This document shows, piece after piece, positions 47,219 to 53,864 of a DNA stretch of 64,000 bases. This DNA comes from Leptasterias polaris (taxonomy: Eukaryota > Echinodermata > Asteroidea > Forcipulatida > Asteriidae), in assembly GCA_037783415.1 (NCBI GenBank), contig JAZGTN010000002.1, forward strand, positions 1 to 64,000, written 5' to 3'. Each line of letters opens with the position of its first letter. Within the stretch, counting starts at the first letter, position 1. The notes below the pieces were generated by a model, which was not told where the DNA came from, made no database searches, and saw only the letters and a program-made list of their open reading frames with translations. The position numbers were made by a program, and so were the translations under genes.

Positions 47219-47405
47219 AAAAGTACTTATTGTGCGTTTGTCTTTTAGGAGCTGTGGGCAGATCTTCTGTAACACCTGCTCTAGCTACATGACAGCCATC
47301 CCCCATGAACAACTCTATGAACCAGAGAGAGTGTGTAAGACATGCTACGACACGCTGGAGAGGAATTACAGTAGGAAAACACAAATAGCAGCAGATTTGG
47401 GCTGA
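22824..47405 (+). CDS. MTMR3/4: Myotubularin-related phosphatase, MTMR3/MTMR4 type, with FYVE domain
   Basis: Fifteen pieces join in consistent phase (3297 nt, 1098 residues): 22824-22826, 23445-23654, 29188-29270, 35105-35283, 36500-36593, 37542-37655, 37998-38185, 39176-39298, 40362-40473, 41037-41232, 42121-42306, 43126-43296, 43841-45124, 46022-46218 and 47249-47405. Order: PH-GRAM (about 15-130), myotubularin phosphatase (about 190-565) with VHCSDGWDRT (catalytic Cys408, Arg414), a Ser-rich linker (about 570-925), a short coiled coil (about 930-960) and a FYVE finger (about 1021-1085; WMPD, RKHHCRSCG, RVCKTC). The family dephosphorylates PI3P and PI(3,5)P2 on endosomes and autophagosomes. 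The intact CX5R predicts an active enzyme. Vertebrate MTMR3 and MTMR4 are about 1195 residues; the linker here is shorter. It is probably the single pre-duplication orthologue. No PPxY motif was seen in the linker. Confidence 0.95.
23445..23654 (+). CDS. MTMR3/4: MTMR coding exon 2, PH-GRAM start
   Basis: 70 codons (residues 2-71) between ATCCAG and GTAAGT. LEVPYHQLSGESVMYLGRAS, then IALSSYRLLIRNKESFVN, aligns closely with the MTMR3 PH-GRAM domain, which binds phosphoinositide. Confidence 0.93.
23845..23995 (+). mobile_element. Family A MITE, truncated left end
   Basis: GGGTACACCTTTGGTAACTA, then GGTAAGAAGCACTGCAGCTG, corresponds to the left half of the 2225 copy. The right half is missing. 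Confidence 0.6.
25233..26460 (+). repeat. 86-bp satellite array, about 14 units, in MTMR intron 2
   Basis: Units start with GCTCTACTCTCTAC at 25233, 25319, 25405, 25491 and every 86 bases to about 26265; the last units are shorter and divergent. The core includes GTGTGTGCCTCAAAATG, ACTGTTGTGG and TGAGGTCTCACTGAAGC. Units have no spacers. Shared variants show a 344-bp (4-unit) duplication of 25577-25920 as 25921-26264. Confidence 0.95.
26990..27210 (+). mobile_element. Family A MITE, internally deleted
   Basis: CCTTTTGGTAATTACTC at the left and AAAAGTATACCCTGC at the right are inverted. The right-half text CTTGCAACTTCGATGGCCAA and ACACTGGTCTTTGACAATTA is shared with the 31796, 38561 and 56086 copies. 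A small palindrome CCATAGAGAA...TTTCTCTATGG interrupts it near 27117-27150. Confidence 0.65.
28348..28514. mobile_element. Short CAGGCCTGGAATT-ended hAT-like MITE
   Basis: Starts CAGGCCTGGAATT and ends AATTCCAGGCCTG, a perfect 13-base inverted pair. Internal text TTGGTGCCCCT recurs in a degraded copy at about 28845-28975. Target duplication not clear. A minus-strand open frame across it is fortuitous. Confidence 0.7.
29188..29270 (+). CDS. MTMR3/4: MTMR coding exon 3, PH-GRAM middle
   Basis: 83 bases between TTTGCAG and GTAAAC. IMLVENVECRDLFYLVILCK matches the MTMR3 stretch LIESVECRDIFQL. Ends in phase 2; the Arg codon is completed by exon 4. Confidence 0.92.
30141..30823. mobile_element. 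Inverted-repeat element, hAT-like by target duplication
   Basis: Ends share ATAGACTGTGCAAGTCTCGC in inverted order. The flanks TTACTGAC (30133-30140) and TCACTGAC (30824-30831) match at 7 of 8 bases. It contains a 68-codon frame (30315-30521) ending in a Cys-rich stretch (CCNCKANPFHCGLWC) of no recognised family. Confidence 0.75.
31253..31437. mobile_element. Family H MITE
   Basis: Begins CAGGCGTGATATT and ends ATGCCTG, with flanks CTTTAA and CTTTAC (5 of 6). Homologous along its length to 38765-38950, sharing AAGCCTACACC and AAAATGTTCCT. Confidence 0.75.
31640..31791 (+). mobile_element. Right end of a family A MITE
   Basis: Contains GGTTTGTTG, GGGATACACCAAGTGAGAAT and ACTGGTCTTTGACA, and ends AAGTATAAACTCCCT. 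It directly abuts the next family A copy, sharing a single TTAA at 31792-31795. Its left boundary was not found. Confidence 0.6.
31852..32222 (-). mobile_element. Family B hAT-like MITE nested in family A
   Basis: Ends GCAGGGCTCGAATTT and AAATTCGAGCCCTGC. The flanks CTGTAACA (31844-31851) and CTGTATCT (32223-32230) match at 6 of 8 bases, as expected for an aged hAT duplication. Opposite orientation to the 18758 copy. Confidence 0.85.
32312..32478 (-). mobile_element. SINE/LINE 3' tail fragment, inverted
   Basis: AATAATAATACAAAGCATTT, then ATATAGCGCTTTAA, is the reverse of the AAAGCGCTATATAAAT-(ATT)n tail common to CR1/L2-mobilised SINEs. It interrupts the family A MITE. Confidence 0.6.
32948..33400 (-). 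mobile_element. Family B MITE relic split by a SINE
   Basis: GGGGGAAAACTCCACAAGACC (about 32963) corresponds to the family B end. The body continues to 33121 and resumes after the SINE at 33264 (CTGTCAGATTCAATTCAAAGTC). The far end is lost. Confidence 0.6.
33122..33263 (-). mobile_element. tRNA-derived SINE with a 5' leader
   Basis: On the minus strand the order is: a leader of about 45 bases (CCGAACAAAGATATTGAC, AGACCGCCAACAT), then a tRNA-like part with A box TAGCTCAGTTGG, anticodon loop ACGTTAA (anticodon GTT, Asn-like, with C at position 33), B box GGTTCAAATCC and a paired 7-base acceptor stem, then a tail CAATTTTTCTTTGTTCAACC. It is flanked by the 13-base duplication TGTTTTTATTTGA (33109-33121 and 33264-33276), proving retroposition. 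A degenerate tRNA-Asn pseudogene is the alternative; the copies at 42632 and 38306 favour a SINE. Confidence 0.85.
33770..34802. mobile_element. Foldback transposon with 53-bp tandem-repeat arms
   Basis: The two halves are reverse complements for essentially their whole length. The outer part, from TACGGAGCTCCACGAGG through ACTTATCTAGATAACG and beyond 150 bases, looks identical in both arms. Each arm then has about nine 53-bp units containing GTCGACTTATCCTGATAATT, ACCAAGACGACTTCC and TAAAACTAAG (left units at 33855, 33908, 33961, 34014, 34067, 34120, 34173 and on). The centre is near 34305. It is flanked by the 6-base duplication GTTCTG (33764-33769 and 34803-34808). No coding capacity. The architecture recalls foldback elements such as sea urchin TU. 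Confidence 0.95.
34821..35049. mobile_element. Family E MITE with poly-G tract
   Basis: CAGGACCCAACTTCATAAAG at the left pairs with the inverse of CAGGGCTCAATTTCACAGAG at the right; TTAAGCACAAAA also recurs inverted. It contains a G run at about 34942-34967. Related text at about 4603-4625, 27961-28130 and 50668-50844. Confidence 0.65.
35105..35283 (+). CDS. MTMR3/4: MTMR coding exon 4, end of PH-GRAM
   Basis: 179 bases between CTTGCAG and GTGAGT. CKFATNEQCQDWLARL, then PPNKLEDLFAFAFHAW, matches MTMR3 CQFSTFEQCQEWLKRL and KIEDLFSFAYHAW. The last about 20 residues are variable. Confidence 0.95.
35425..35545 (+). mobile_element. tRNA-Leu-derived SINE, 3'-truncated
   Basis: ATGGCGTGTCATGGTCGAGC, then GAGAGCACCAGACCCAAGCTC and GGTTTGAGTCCCGG, is the tRNA-like head of the 36812 element with mutations (anticodon loop CCCAAGC). 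It ends shortly after the B box region. Confidence 0.75.
35757..35890. mobile_element. Family F hairpin MITE
   Basis: AGCGGCTGCGGCTGTGGCTG on the left and CAGCTGCAGCCAGAGCCGC on the right are inverted. Related copies at 45145-45295 and 54885-55045 carry GGCGGCTACGGCTA arms. Confidence 0.65.
36132..36331. mobile_element. Family C MITE
   Basis: CAGAGCTGCCAACTCTCCCT at the left and GTTGGCAGTTCTG at the right; colinear with 9672-9867 along its length. No matching duplication visible. Confidence 0.78.
36500..36593 (+). CDS. MTMR3/4: MTMR coding exon 5
   Basis: 94 bases between CTGTAG and GTGAGT. FSSEVSRQGYDMKQAWRVF matches MTMR3 FKNEVERMGFDMNNAWRIS, the link into the phosphatase domain. Confidence 0.94.
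36605..37335 (-). mobile_element. Family B MITE split by a tRNA-Leu SINE
   Basis: Begins GATTTTGGTTGAAAAATCCA and ends near AAATTTCAAGTCCTGG, the family B ends in reverse orientation. The body stops at about 36811 and resumes at about 37166 (GAGATTCAAAGTCGATATTT), with a complete SINE in between. Confidence 0.78.
36812..37165 (+). mobile_element. Full-length tRNA-Leu(CAA)-derived SINE
   Basis: The head GTGTCGTGGCCGAGCGGTTA, with anticodon loop CTCAAGC (CAA) and B box GGGTTCGAGTCCC, has the long variable arm of tRNA-Leu. A body of about 200 bases follows (CACCCAGGGGTAAAATGGGT, CTCCCCAGGGAGCTGAGATG). The 3' tail GAAGCGCTTTGAGACACC, then AAAGCGCGATATAAATCC and ATTATTATA, resembles tails mobilised by CR1/L2-type LINEs. 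Inserted in a family B MITE. Confidence 0.9.
37542..37655 (+). CDS. MTMR3/4: MTMR coding exon 6, phosphatase domain start
   Basis: 114 bases between TTTGCAG and GTAAAT. IVPAWITDEELKAVSSFRAS matches MTMR3 IVPAWITDKELESVSSFRSW almost residue for residue. Confidence 0.95.
37702..37930 (-). repeat. Tandem 90-bp repeat derived from a tRNA-like SINE
   Basis: Units begin AGTGCC at 37702, 37792 and 37883 (period 90-91, the third truncated). Each carries, on the minus strand, a B-box-like stretch (TTCAAATCC) and the ACCTCTAGGAC text of the single SINE copy at 40130-40256. Immediately after MTMR exon 6. Confidence 0.8.
37998..38185 (+). CDS. MTMR3/4: MTMR coding exon 7
   Basis: 188 bases between GATCAG and GTAATT. 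NGAVIARCSQPEIGWFGWRS matches MTMR3 NGAVIARCGQPEVSWWGWRN. The end (about 15 residues) is a variable surface loop. Confidence 0.95.
38306..38379 (+). mobile_element. 5'-truncated copy of the leader-bearing SINE
   Basis: CGGCACGTTAATCAGGAGGTC, then GTCAAATCCTGC and CAATTTTTCTTTGTTCAACC, corresponds to the 33122-33263 SINE from its anticodon loop to the tail. Confidence 0.72.
38561..39134 (+). mobile_element. Family A MITE carrying a nested family H MITE
   Basis: Ends AAAGGCAGGGTGCACTTTTG and AAAAGTATACCCTGCCTTT are inverted. Flanks are TCAA and TTGA, each one change from TTAA. Without the 186-bp insert it is the size of the 54379 copy. Confidence 0.82.
38765..38950. mobile_element. Family H MITE nested in family A
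   Basis: CAGGCGTGATATTTTTCC at the left and AATATTATGCCTG at the right are inverted. The 6-base duplication TCTCAG lies at 38759-38764 and 38951-38956; uninterrupted family A copies have a single TCTCAG here. Second copy at 31253-31437. Confidence 0.88.
39176..39298 (+). CDS. MTMR3/4: MTMR coding exon 8
   Basis: 123 bases between TCTGTAG and GTAATA. RKVLIVDARSYTAAWANRAK matches MTMR3 QKLLILDARSYAAAVANRAK. Confidence 0.95.
39343..40039 (+). mobile_element. Family B MITE with tandemly amplified end
   Basis: The family B left end (ACTGGGCTACAGGCCGGAGG) is followed by three 114-bp tandem copies starting GAGCCATTTCAGTGCTGG at 39440, 39554 and 39668. Single-copy body follows to AAATTCAAGCCGTG. 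The repeat unit is the element's own subterminal region. Confidence 0.75.
40130..40256 (-). mobile_element. Third tRNA-like SINE type
   Basis: The minus strand reads GGTCAGGTTGGCTTAGCGGT (A-box-like), CCACCTCTAGGACTTC and GGTTCGAATCACGCC (B box), then GGGTTTTCAGTCCCC. The same text is tandemly repeated at 37702-37930. Confidence 0.65.
40362..40473 (+). CDS. MTMR3/4: MTMR coding exon 9
   Basis: 112 bases between CTTTAG and GTGAGT. MGLANIHSIRKSFQGVRHIC matches MTMR3 MGMANIHSIRRSFQSLRLLC. Confidence 0.95.
40474..41036 (+). other. MTMR intron 9
   Basis: 563 bases, AT-rich, ending in a CTTTGCATCGTCTTCAG acceptor. No repeat ends or other features recognised. Confidence 0.7.
41037..41232 (+). CDS. 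MTMR3/4: MTMR coding exon 10, catalytic exon
   Basis: 196 bases between CTTCAG and GTTAGG. WLSLLEATKWLQHLSLLLKS, then VVHCSDGWDRTPQIVALAQL, almost identical to MTMR3. CSDGWDRT supplies the CX5R phosphatase loop with catalytic Cys408 and Arg414, so the enzyme is predicted active, not a pseudophosphatase. Confidence 0.97.
41781..41967. mobile_element. Family C MITE
   Basis: CAGAGCTGCCAACCTTCCCT at the left and GTTGGCAGCTCTG at the right. Third copy of the family; the most symmetrical ends. In MTMR intron 10. Confidence 0.8.
42121..42306 (+). CDS. MTMR3/4: MTMR coding exon 11
   Basis: 62 codons between CATGCAG and GTAAGT. FGHKFGDRCGH, then QRCPVFLQWLDCVHQL, matches MTMR3 FGHKFADRCGH and ERCPVFLQWLDCVHQL. 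The frame stays open past the donor to 42537 but that text is intronic. Confidence 0.96.
42632..42765 (+). mobile_element. Leader-bearing tRNA-derived SINE, second copy
   Basis: CACCCCGCAAACAAAGATATT leader, then TGGATAGCTCAGTTGGTAGA (A box), anticodon region CACATAAA, degraded B box TTCAAATC and tail TTCTTCTTTGTTCACCC. Same order as the 33122-33263 copy. Confidence 0.78.
43126..43296 (+). CDS. MTMR3/4: MTMR coding exon 12
   Basis: 57 codons between TTAACAG and GTAAGT. VKLVQHTYSCLFGTFLFNNE, then RTCSVWSLL, matches MTMR3 VKLVQHTYSCLFGTFLCNNA and RTCSVWSLL. Confidence 0.96.
43510..43760 (+). repeat. Two diverged repeats of about 140 bp in MTMR intron 12
   Basis: AAGGACTTGGCATATC, CTCAAAACTTGGTATGTGGA and CTTGGGATCCC recur as AAGGACTTAGGGTAATATC, CTCCAAACTTGGTTTGTGGA and CTTGGTATCCC about 140 bases later. 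Confidence 0.6.
43841..45124 (+). CDS. MTMR3/4: MTMR coding exon 13: end of phosphatase, Ser-rich linker, coiled coil
   Basis: 428 codons (residues 554-981) between CCCCCAG and GTGAGT. VLYPGYNVRTMHFWTAVFL completes the phosphatase domain. The linker has TRTRSVDDLHKG (about 602) and RRLSDPNLSEL (about 630), counterparts of MTMR3 KTRSYDNL and RRCSDPSL and likely phosphosites. YQDEVTMLRQELIRMQKLV (about 940) is a short coiled coil, as in the family. The rest is low-complexity Ser/Thr/Asp/Asn. The unusually large single exon is typical for this region of MTMR3/4. Confidence 0.95.
45145..45295. mobile_element. Family F hairpin MITE just after exon 13
   Basis: Left arm GAGGCTAAGTCC, ACTGGCGGCTACGGCTATGG; right arm CGTAGCCGTAGCTGTAGCCG, CCAATTCGGATACAGC. 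It starts about 20 bases after the exon 13 donor. Confidence 0.72.
45300..46021 (+). other. MTMR intron 13, remainder
   Basis: No coding text. An AGCGCCCTCT motif lies at about 45382 and a short direct repeat (GGGCACCAC) at about 45596-45625. Confidence 0.6.
46022..46218 (+). CDS. MTMR3/4: MTMR coding exon 14, FYVE first half
   Basis: 197 bases between TTGTAG and GTAAAG. SDISWEQVDETEARRTLWMP, then CFKCNAQFNVVFRKHHC: the WxxD motif, the first Cys pair and the basic RKHHCR patch that binds PI3P. Matches MTMR3 SWEQVDKQDTEMTRWLPDH. Confidence 0.96.
46362..46391 (+). repeat. 10-bp tandem repeat
   Basis: Three copies of ATGATACAAG. Confidence 0.8.
46696..47145. mobile_element. Inverted-repeat element in MTMR intron 14
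   Basis: TGACCCGCTCTATCGAAATG, then AGGAATGTCTCGGAAAT, at the left is the inverse of the right end near 47107-47145. CACATTT occurs next to both ends but the duplication is not exact. No coding capacity. Confidence 0.78.
47161..47217 (+). repeat. Trinucleotide microsatellite (TTG then TTA)
   Basis: A GTT run followed by a pure ATT run, 31 bases before the last MTMR exon. The open frame across it (poly-Cys/poly-Tyr) is an artefact. Confidence 0.95.
47249..47405 (+). CDS. MTMR3/4: MTMR last coding exon, FYVE second half and stop
   Basis: 157 bases from a CTTTTAG acceptor to TGA (47403-47405). SCGQIFCNTCSSYMTAIP and EPERVCKTCYDTL supply the remaining zinc ligands. The C-terminal tail after the FYVE finger is short, 14 residues or so. 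Confidence 0.95.
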
Positions 47406-47800
47406 GCATAAGTAGTGATTACAATTTACTTTGAATAAGGAGAGTTGTTTTGAAAATTGTTTTCTGATCTGCTTACACACTTTGAGTCTCAAAACTGGAA
47501 CACAACGTGAATAGCCCCATCATTAGACCATGACACCCCCCCCCCCCCATCCTGATTCAACCAAAGTTTGAAGTCTAGAATAATTTGTTTCAAAAACATC
47601 ACATTCATTAACTTATGACAATAATTTACTTAGCAAAGCTTTAAAAGTTTCAATTCCCATAGAGCTGTAAATCATGTTGACTGATGTTGTGCATCATCGT
47701 CAATTTTCTTCAGTGACAAACCAGTAAAAAGTTTTATTTTATTTTTATTTTTTCGGTGGGGGGGTGGGGGGCTTGGCAGGTTGTATTTCTTTCCTCTGTA

Positions 47801-48136
47801 GGGTTCTCTCCAGAATATTTTCAAAAACCGTAGTGCATTCTTGAACTGAATTTTTCAAGTTTGGCCCGAGTATGCTGAATTGAAACGAGGTCCTCTGAAT
47901 GTTTTTTTACTTGGCGTTTATCTTTGGTTTTAAAAGTCCAACTGTGTAATCTGGAGCATTCTAAATGATTTCTGTCTGATTTTTGTGAATTTTATCTGAA
48001 GTCACCCCCCCCCCCCCCCCCCCGCCACCCAAAAACCTAAAACCCACCATTTTTATTTTGCTTATCGGCCACAATCACATGTGTTGACGTGGTGTGTATC
48101 GGCCCGATATGCTACCTTGTGCATGGGGATAACGCT
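47801..48136. mobile_element. Family I hAT-like MITE, second copy
   Basis: TAGGGTTCTCTCCAGAAT, GCTGAATTGAAACGAGGTCC, TATCGGCCCGATATGCTACC and TTGTGCATGGGGA follow the order of 19477-19740. It includes a C homopolymer. Confidence 0.62.
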
Positions 48137-48472
48137 GCTATGCTTTGGGTTGGCAAAAACCCTCACCTTCATGTTGTGGATGAAAGCAAAGGCGCATTGT
48201 TCCATGCTGTTTGATTTTAAAAAGCAGTTTTTGTTCTCACAATGTGTAAGCCGGTTATAATTGTTCGATGAGATCAAGGTGAATGAAGACTTGTCAGGCG
48301 TAGCCTGGGTTTGAACACCTTTTCAGTCTTTGTGTGCTGTTGCTACCTTCAAAGACAATGAGCATTATTAGCTCTGAAGAAGAAGAAAACAATTCCTGAA
48401 GGATTCTGTCTGGTCAGGCATCAAATCCTTACCTGTGACTTTATTGTGGTCGAAATGTTATGGTTAAGTCAG

Positions 48473-48478
48473 AATAAA
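48473..48478 (+). terminator. Candidate poly(A) signal for the MTMR gene
   Basis: AATAAA about 1.07 kb after the stop. A second AATAAA is near 48823. The choice is uncertain. Confidence 0.3.
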
Positions 48479-49274
48479 AAGGCCTTTACATTGGACACCA
48501 TAATGTTTAGATTTAGGTTTTCAGTTGGGTGTACAAGAGGTCAAAGGTGAGGATTTGATGCTTCATTGGTTTAGGGAAAGTACAATATAACGTCATTGAA
48601 TACCAGTTTAAGTCAATAGGTTCTCAAACACACCAATGATTGTGTATCCCTTAATAATAGTTTGTAACTACGAATTTAAACAGATGTTTGTATTGAAAGT
48701 CATTTTTTCTTTTTGTCCTACCTAGAAAACCCCCCTGAAATCTTCAAATGATCATTAGGCTTTTAGCCATCAACTTAACTTTCTACACAACTTTCTACAC
48801 AAGGTCACAGTCAAACATGAATAAATAATCCATGTAGTTTTGTGGCAACATTTGAGAGTCCACAGCAAGAGTGTTATGGATGAAATTGAATGCTGGATTC
48901 ATATTGATTAGAGGTCTCCAGTATACTACTTAGTCAAAATTCAGTTTAAAAGGGAATTGTTATTCACCACAACCAATTATAGTTGTAAAAGGTATATTTT
49001 TACAGGAAAAAATAGTGAATGTCCTGGGCCCAATCTCATGTCGGAATTCTGCACTTATGGCTCATGGAATTATGTAAGCTGTAAGCACATAATTGACTGA
49101 CTGACTACCTCTGTCTACCTCTGACTGACTACCTCTGTCCAGGGAACATGCAAGTTAGCGTTCCTAATTGATCATGCTGGTATCCGTGTGCATTTCAACA
49201 TGAACATTGCTTTAATGACAAAAATAAAGGCGGAGTCTTGTAAAGCGCATGTATCCACAACAAGGTGCGCAAGG

Positions 49275-49322
49275 CAGGGCTCGAGTTTGGGGTGAAAATC
49301 CACAAAACCTCTGAACTTGTTT
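49275..49322 (-). mobile_element. Family B MITE end fragment
   Basis: CAGGGCTCGAGTTTGG, then GAAAATCCACAAAACC, matches the family B end in the orientation of the 31852 copy; the rest is missing. Confidence 0.6.
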
Positions 49323-50667
49323 GTACGTGCACTGGGGTTTACAGTGACATTCTGGAGTGCTGTGCAAATATAAATAACTATCAATATATACACACAATTC
49401 AACAATAACTTCAAGCATTTTAACACGCTTTACTTTGTAAATAGAATCACAGCCCTAACAATAAGTGAATCAGAAGGAAAAACACAAAGTAATAACACAT
49501 AGTCTGGCAGTAATCAATAGAGGAAGATGTCGGTAGCCCCCTGAAAGTTGCCAACAGATCCCTAAGTATATACCAAGATGGGACAGAAATTAAATCCCGG
49601 AATTAATAAGCATCATATGTATATACTCATGGGTTTGACTTCAAAAGAAATGAACTGATTTCAATAGAAATAAAAACCAAAATCTGTTATTTTCATTTTT
49701 TTTTTTTTAATGACATGTCGTCTAACATCACAAGGCAGAATGGCCACTTCAAGGTGAAGGCTACACTTAACTGATCACTCAAGTTTTAAGAGACATGTTG
49801 ATGTACATGCACATGATTGGTTCTCAACCAATAAAATTCACAGTCTGTTATCGTAGTATAACAGTAATCAATGTTCTTGTTTTGAAGAGTAGCTTCACTT
49901 TTTTCTCTGAGTTCGAAAAGAATAAAACAAAATTATACCCATCTTTCATAACCCAAATTGATAAAGCTAATTTGTTGCGTAGTGTAAAACTATGCAAAAG
50001 GCATTCTAACTAATAAATGGTTAATTCTAAGCAAGGGAGCTTTCATCTATTTTTGTTAAAATACAGTTTTGCATTCTGGTTCTTTTAGTAAACCAAAAAT
50101 ATTTGCTTTCCGAAATTGTTTTGTGAACATTTTTTATACCCAACTTCAATTGCAGCCGTCGTTTTCTTGTGATTGATCAATACATAATAGCTGTCTATAG
50201 TCAACAAATCTTTCAAAGCATACATGGATCCAGCTATCCAAGAAGGTCCCAGTGACGATTGATACCGTTCCCTTGGGCGAATTCCCCAGGGGGAAAAATA
50301 AGTTACTGCTTTGAGCCTCAAGTTGTGTACATAAACCACTTCATACTGGATGTTTCCCTGTAAGATAGTCAATGTATTTTGAAGTTGAGATATTGGTTGT
50401 GGTATGACAGTGATATTTTGCGATTGGTTTATGGAGGATTCACCATCAGATGGTCTGAATAATTATTATCCTTTTTATAACAAAAATATAAAAAAGAGGG
50501 ACTCCTAGAGTCTGACTTATTATGACTGTAATATTGTCAAAAAATACCGGCTAATGATGATATGGAACATCTTAGAAGAATTGTACAGCTAGCTAAATCC
50601 AGAGAAAACCTATTCATATATATATTAAATAATACATATACCACTACAACACCCTATTGTTATCAAC

Positions 50668-50844
50668 TGGTCCCAAAATCATAGTAGCTAAGCACAACAA
50701 AATATTGCTTACCAAAATGAAGTTACCAGCCAAAATAATATGTCATGAGTACTATCTGTAACCGGTATCCTGCTTATTTTTGCTTAGCAGACGATTGTTA
50801 AGCAATATTTTCTGCTGAAGTAGCTCTATGAAACTGCGCCCTGG
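50668..50844. mobile_element. Family E MITE
   Basis: GGTCCCAAAATCATAGTAGC and GCTAAGCACAACAAAATATT at the left pair with AGCAATATTTTCTGC and AGCTCTATGAAACTGCGCCC at the right. Related to 34821-35049. Confidence 0.6.
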
Positions 50845-52461
50845 CCATCAGGCAAACTTGAACCATTCCTAGGGAGTAAACAACCTCAAGCTGATTATAA
50901 GAGCGCCATTTGTACACCAAGGTGAAGGGGAGCTAATTATGGCCGATTCTTACTCAAAGACATAAATATTTTGACCATAAAAACTCAAGTTCGATTGGAT
51001 GCATTATACTGCCTCAATCAGGACAAGCCTCTCCAACCAAAAACCTCATCACTAAGGTACAGCAACAATCTTTATCTGTTCATACAAAAAAAAAATTGCC
51101 ATTTTGGTTGGCATCCTTCCTGAATCCTACTAAATCAGTCGGTGGACGTAACCTTTGGTGACAACCTCGGAATCTATGCACACGTTTACACCGTCGTACT
51201 GTTTCCAACAGTACATTTATAATAGGGTGTCATTATTTTGTGTGTGAACACAATCCTTCTCAAATAGTCTACACCACATGATAAGAGCCTCTAGACTTAA
51301 TAAAACAAATTCAAACCTGTCAAGCCATCTGTCGAAGACATGATTGATTTCAGTCAGGAGTGGCTATTAGCCCCAGGCTAAGATAACTTGTTGGTGGAGT
51401 AGACAAAATTTGTTTACAAACAGACTGTTCAAAACAGTACCATGGCATCACCGAGTGTTTTAAGCTATTCAGTACTGATTCTATCAAGCTAACCTACGTG
51501 TAACTAGGAGAAAGATTTCGGGTATAAAGAGGGGTCAGTCATGGATGTAAAAATCGTTTCCACTGTCTCAAGGAAAGAAATGTTTCATCTGATAGCTTAG
51601 AGGAATACAGCCTTTTTCACTAAATCTGAATCTTAAATGAAATACTACAGTGGAAATCTCTGAAGTATTTTGTGACATTTATTGATGAGCAACCTTCAGC
51701 TTTATCCATAATTATCATTTTATCATTTTATGTATGTCAAGATTTCTGCTTTCAAGCCAGAGGTGACATTGTCATCAAAGGTATAGAAGGTAGTTTGTAT
51801 TGTGTCCAATTCTTGAGTTTTTATTTATTAGAATTTTTGTTAATCACAAGATGGAACACCCAGGAGGTTCATAGATCTCTCGTCAATAGCCAAGGGAAGA
51901 CCCAAACCCTTACCAATTTTTCCAGTATATTTTATATTAACCTTTAAACACACTATATGAATTTATTCATTCTAAACAGAGATAGGTGTTTTTTTCATTC
52001 AATATTTTATAGCTACTTTAAAAACAAAAACAATTTAGGAAAATGTATATTTGAAAATGTGTATTAACATAATGCAGCTGTTTTTAAAATCATATTTCCC
52101 AAGAGCCTATATTAGGTTATGATGTATTATTTGTCACCATATTTCTATGGTTTTTCACAATTCCCAAATTGGTCATTCTGTATTTAAACAAGTAGTGTAT
52201 GTTGGTCAGTTGTTTAAATATTCAACTTGATTTGTTGTGGAACTATCTAACCCGACCAATAATCCAGTTTCCCTTATTGGGCAACATTCATAGGCAAAAT
52301 TAAATTGCTGTGCGTAGAGTTCCTGAAAACAAAAAAATACTCTTTTGGAATTTGTCTCTGATGACCTTTTAGTCCTTGACTGATAAATGATTGTCAAAGA
52401 TGTCGACAAATTGGGTTGAACCAAAATATAGCATTGCAGGTACACATCAAAAAAAGAAGTA

Positions 52462-53864
52462 CCGTAATCTTCGGAATATAGGCCGCCCGCGGTATAAGCC
52501 GCTATGCCAAGAATTTGTCAAAACAAGATTTATGCGTCAGTGTATAAGCCGCCCGGCGTATAAGCCGCAGTAATGACCGCACACACAGGGGGGGCGTGCG
52601 TGTTTGGCGGTCCTTTGTGGTGATGTACAGTGACTAGCGGACGGCACAACAGTCACTGTACATCGCCACAAAGTGCGTCTTGCGTTGCATTAAAGTAAAA
52701 ATGTACTGAAGTAACATGTATCGATCGTTATTGAAATAATTTATGAGAATGGTCTGCAGTTAAGTGGGTCTATTTTCTTTTCGTAAATTTTGAATGGTGA
52801 TATATTTTGGGGTAAATATTGCCGAGATCTCGATATTCGTGAAGTTTTTTCGAACGCGGAAAAACGGTTTTACCCCGCAGGGAGGAAGTGAGCAATTATA
52901 AACAAACAAGACTTGACTGTTTGATAAACTGCTGAGGTAAAATCACTGAATTTAATATTCATATTCCATGACAACAGAACGTCTTTACATTTTTATGTGC
53001 CTTTTTTCACTAGTTCCGACTCAATTAATTAATGGTTTCTACCTCCACGATTGAAGGAACGTTGCGCGCGATCTTATTCTTATACACGTGCACGTGACGT
53101 TTCATAGTCTTGGTTCGTGACTACACAAATGGAGCGTCTTGGTCGTGGTGTGGTAGCGTTACAGGAGAGCGGTTAGGTTTTCGTGACTACACGACTGGAG
53201 CGTGTTGGAACCGAGACTAGACGTTTCCCGAACACATGGGGATTTCTCACTAAGGGAATTTCCCTTGCACCCTCCCTCCCACGGCTATATGCCGTTTCTT
53301 CATCCCCCGATAATAAAGTATAGCAAAGAGTAAGCACATTCGCGGGGTCAAGGTGATGAATAATATGGGATGGCAGTGGGATGGTAAGCGGCCTGTGGGA
53401 AGTACGTTCGTGCTCTGAAAATTATGAAGAAAGACAACCATGGCTAGAACAACTTAACTACTGAATGGCTAACGCTAGTTAGAACGGAGATTTGTAACCA
53501 TTTATGGAAAACGTTACAACAACGTTAATAAACAACACTGCATGGCGATACCACACTGGTCACCTGCTTCTTCACGGCATTAAGTACGGTGCACGCAAGC
53601 GATCACCAGCGAAAGTCGAAGCAAGCATGGTGGACGCAAGTTTGACGACTCCTCGCAGCTCAAAAGATAAGCTGGGATTTTCAACATTTTGTAAAAACTA
53701 TCACTATATCACACAGGCCATGTTTTACAAATATTTTACAAACGATCTTTTTAAAAACAAGTTTTATTGCTCGGTGTATAAGCCGCCTGGGATTTAAGCC
53801 GCCGAAACGTTTAAAAGGGCCAAAATCAATGTATAAGCCGCGGCCTATATTCCGAAGATTACGG
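52462..53864. mobile_element. TA-flanked inverted-repeat element, pogo/mariner-like
   Basis: Ends CCGTAATCTTCGGAATATAG and its inverse are perfect over about 24 bases, with TA on both sides (52460-52461 and 53865-53866). Subterminal GTATAAGCCGC occurs three times near the left end and again near the right, some copies mutated. The interior has an inverted pair (GTGATGTACAGTGACT/AGTCACTGTACATCGCC, about 52618-52675) and a 97-codon frame (53504-53797) of no recognised family. TA targets point to the Tc1/mariner/pogo group; inference. Confidence 0.88.

Noticed and set aside
47086..47292. Poly-Cys/poly-Tyr protein
   Set aside because: Product of translating the TTG/TTA microsatellite before the last MTMR exon.
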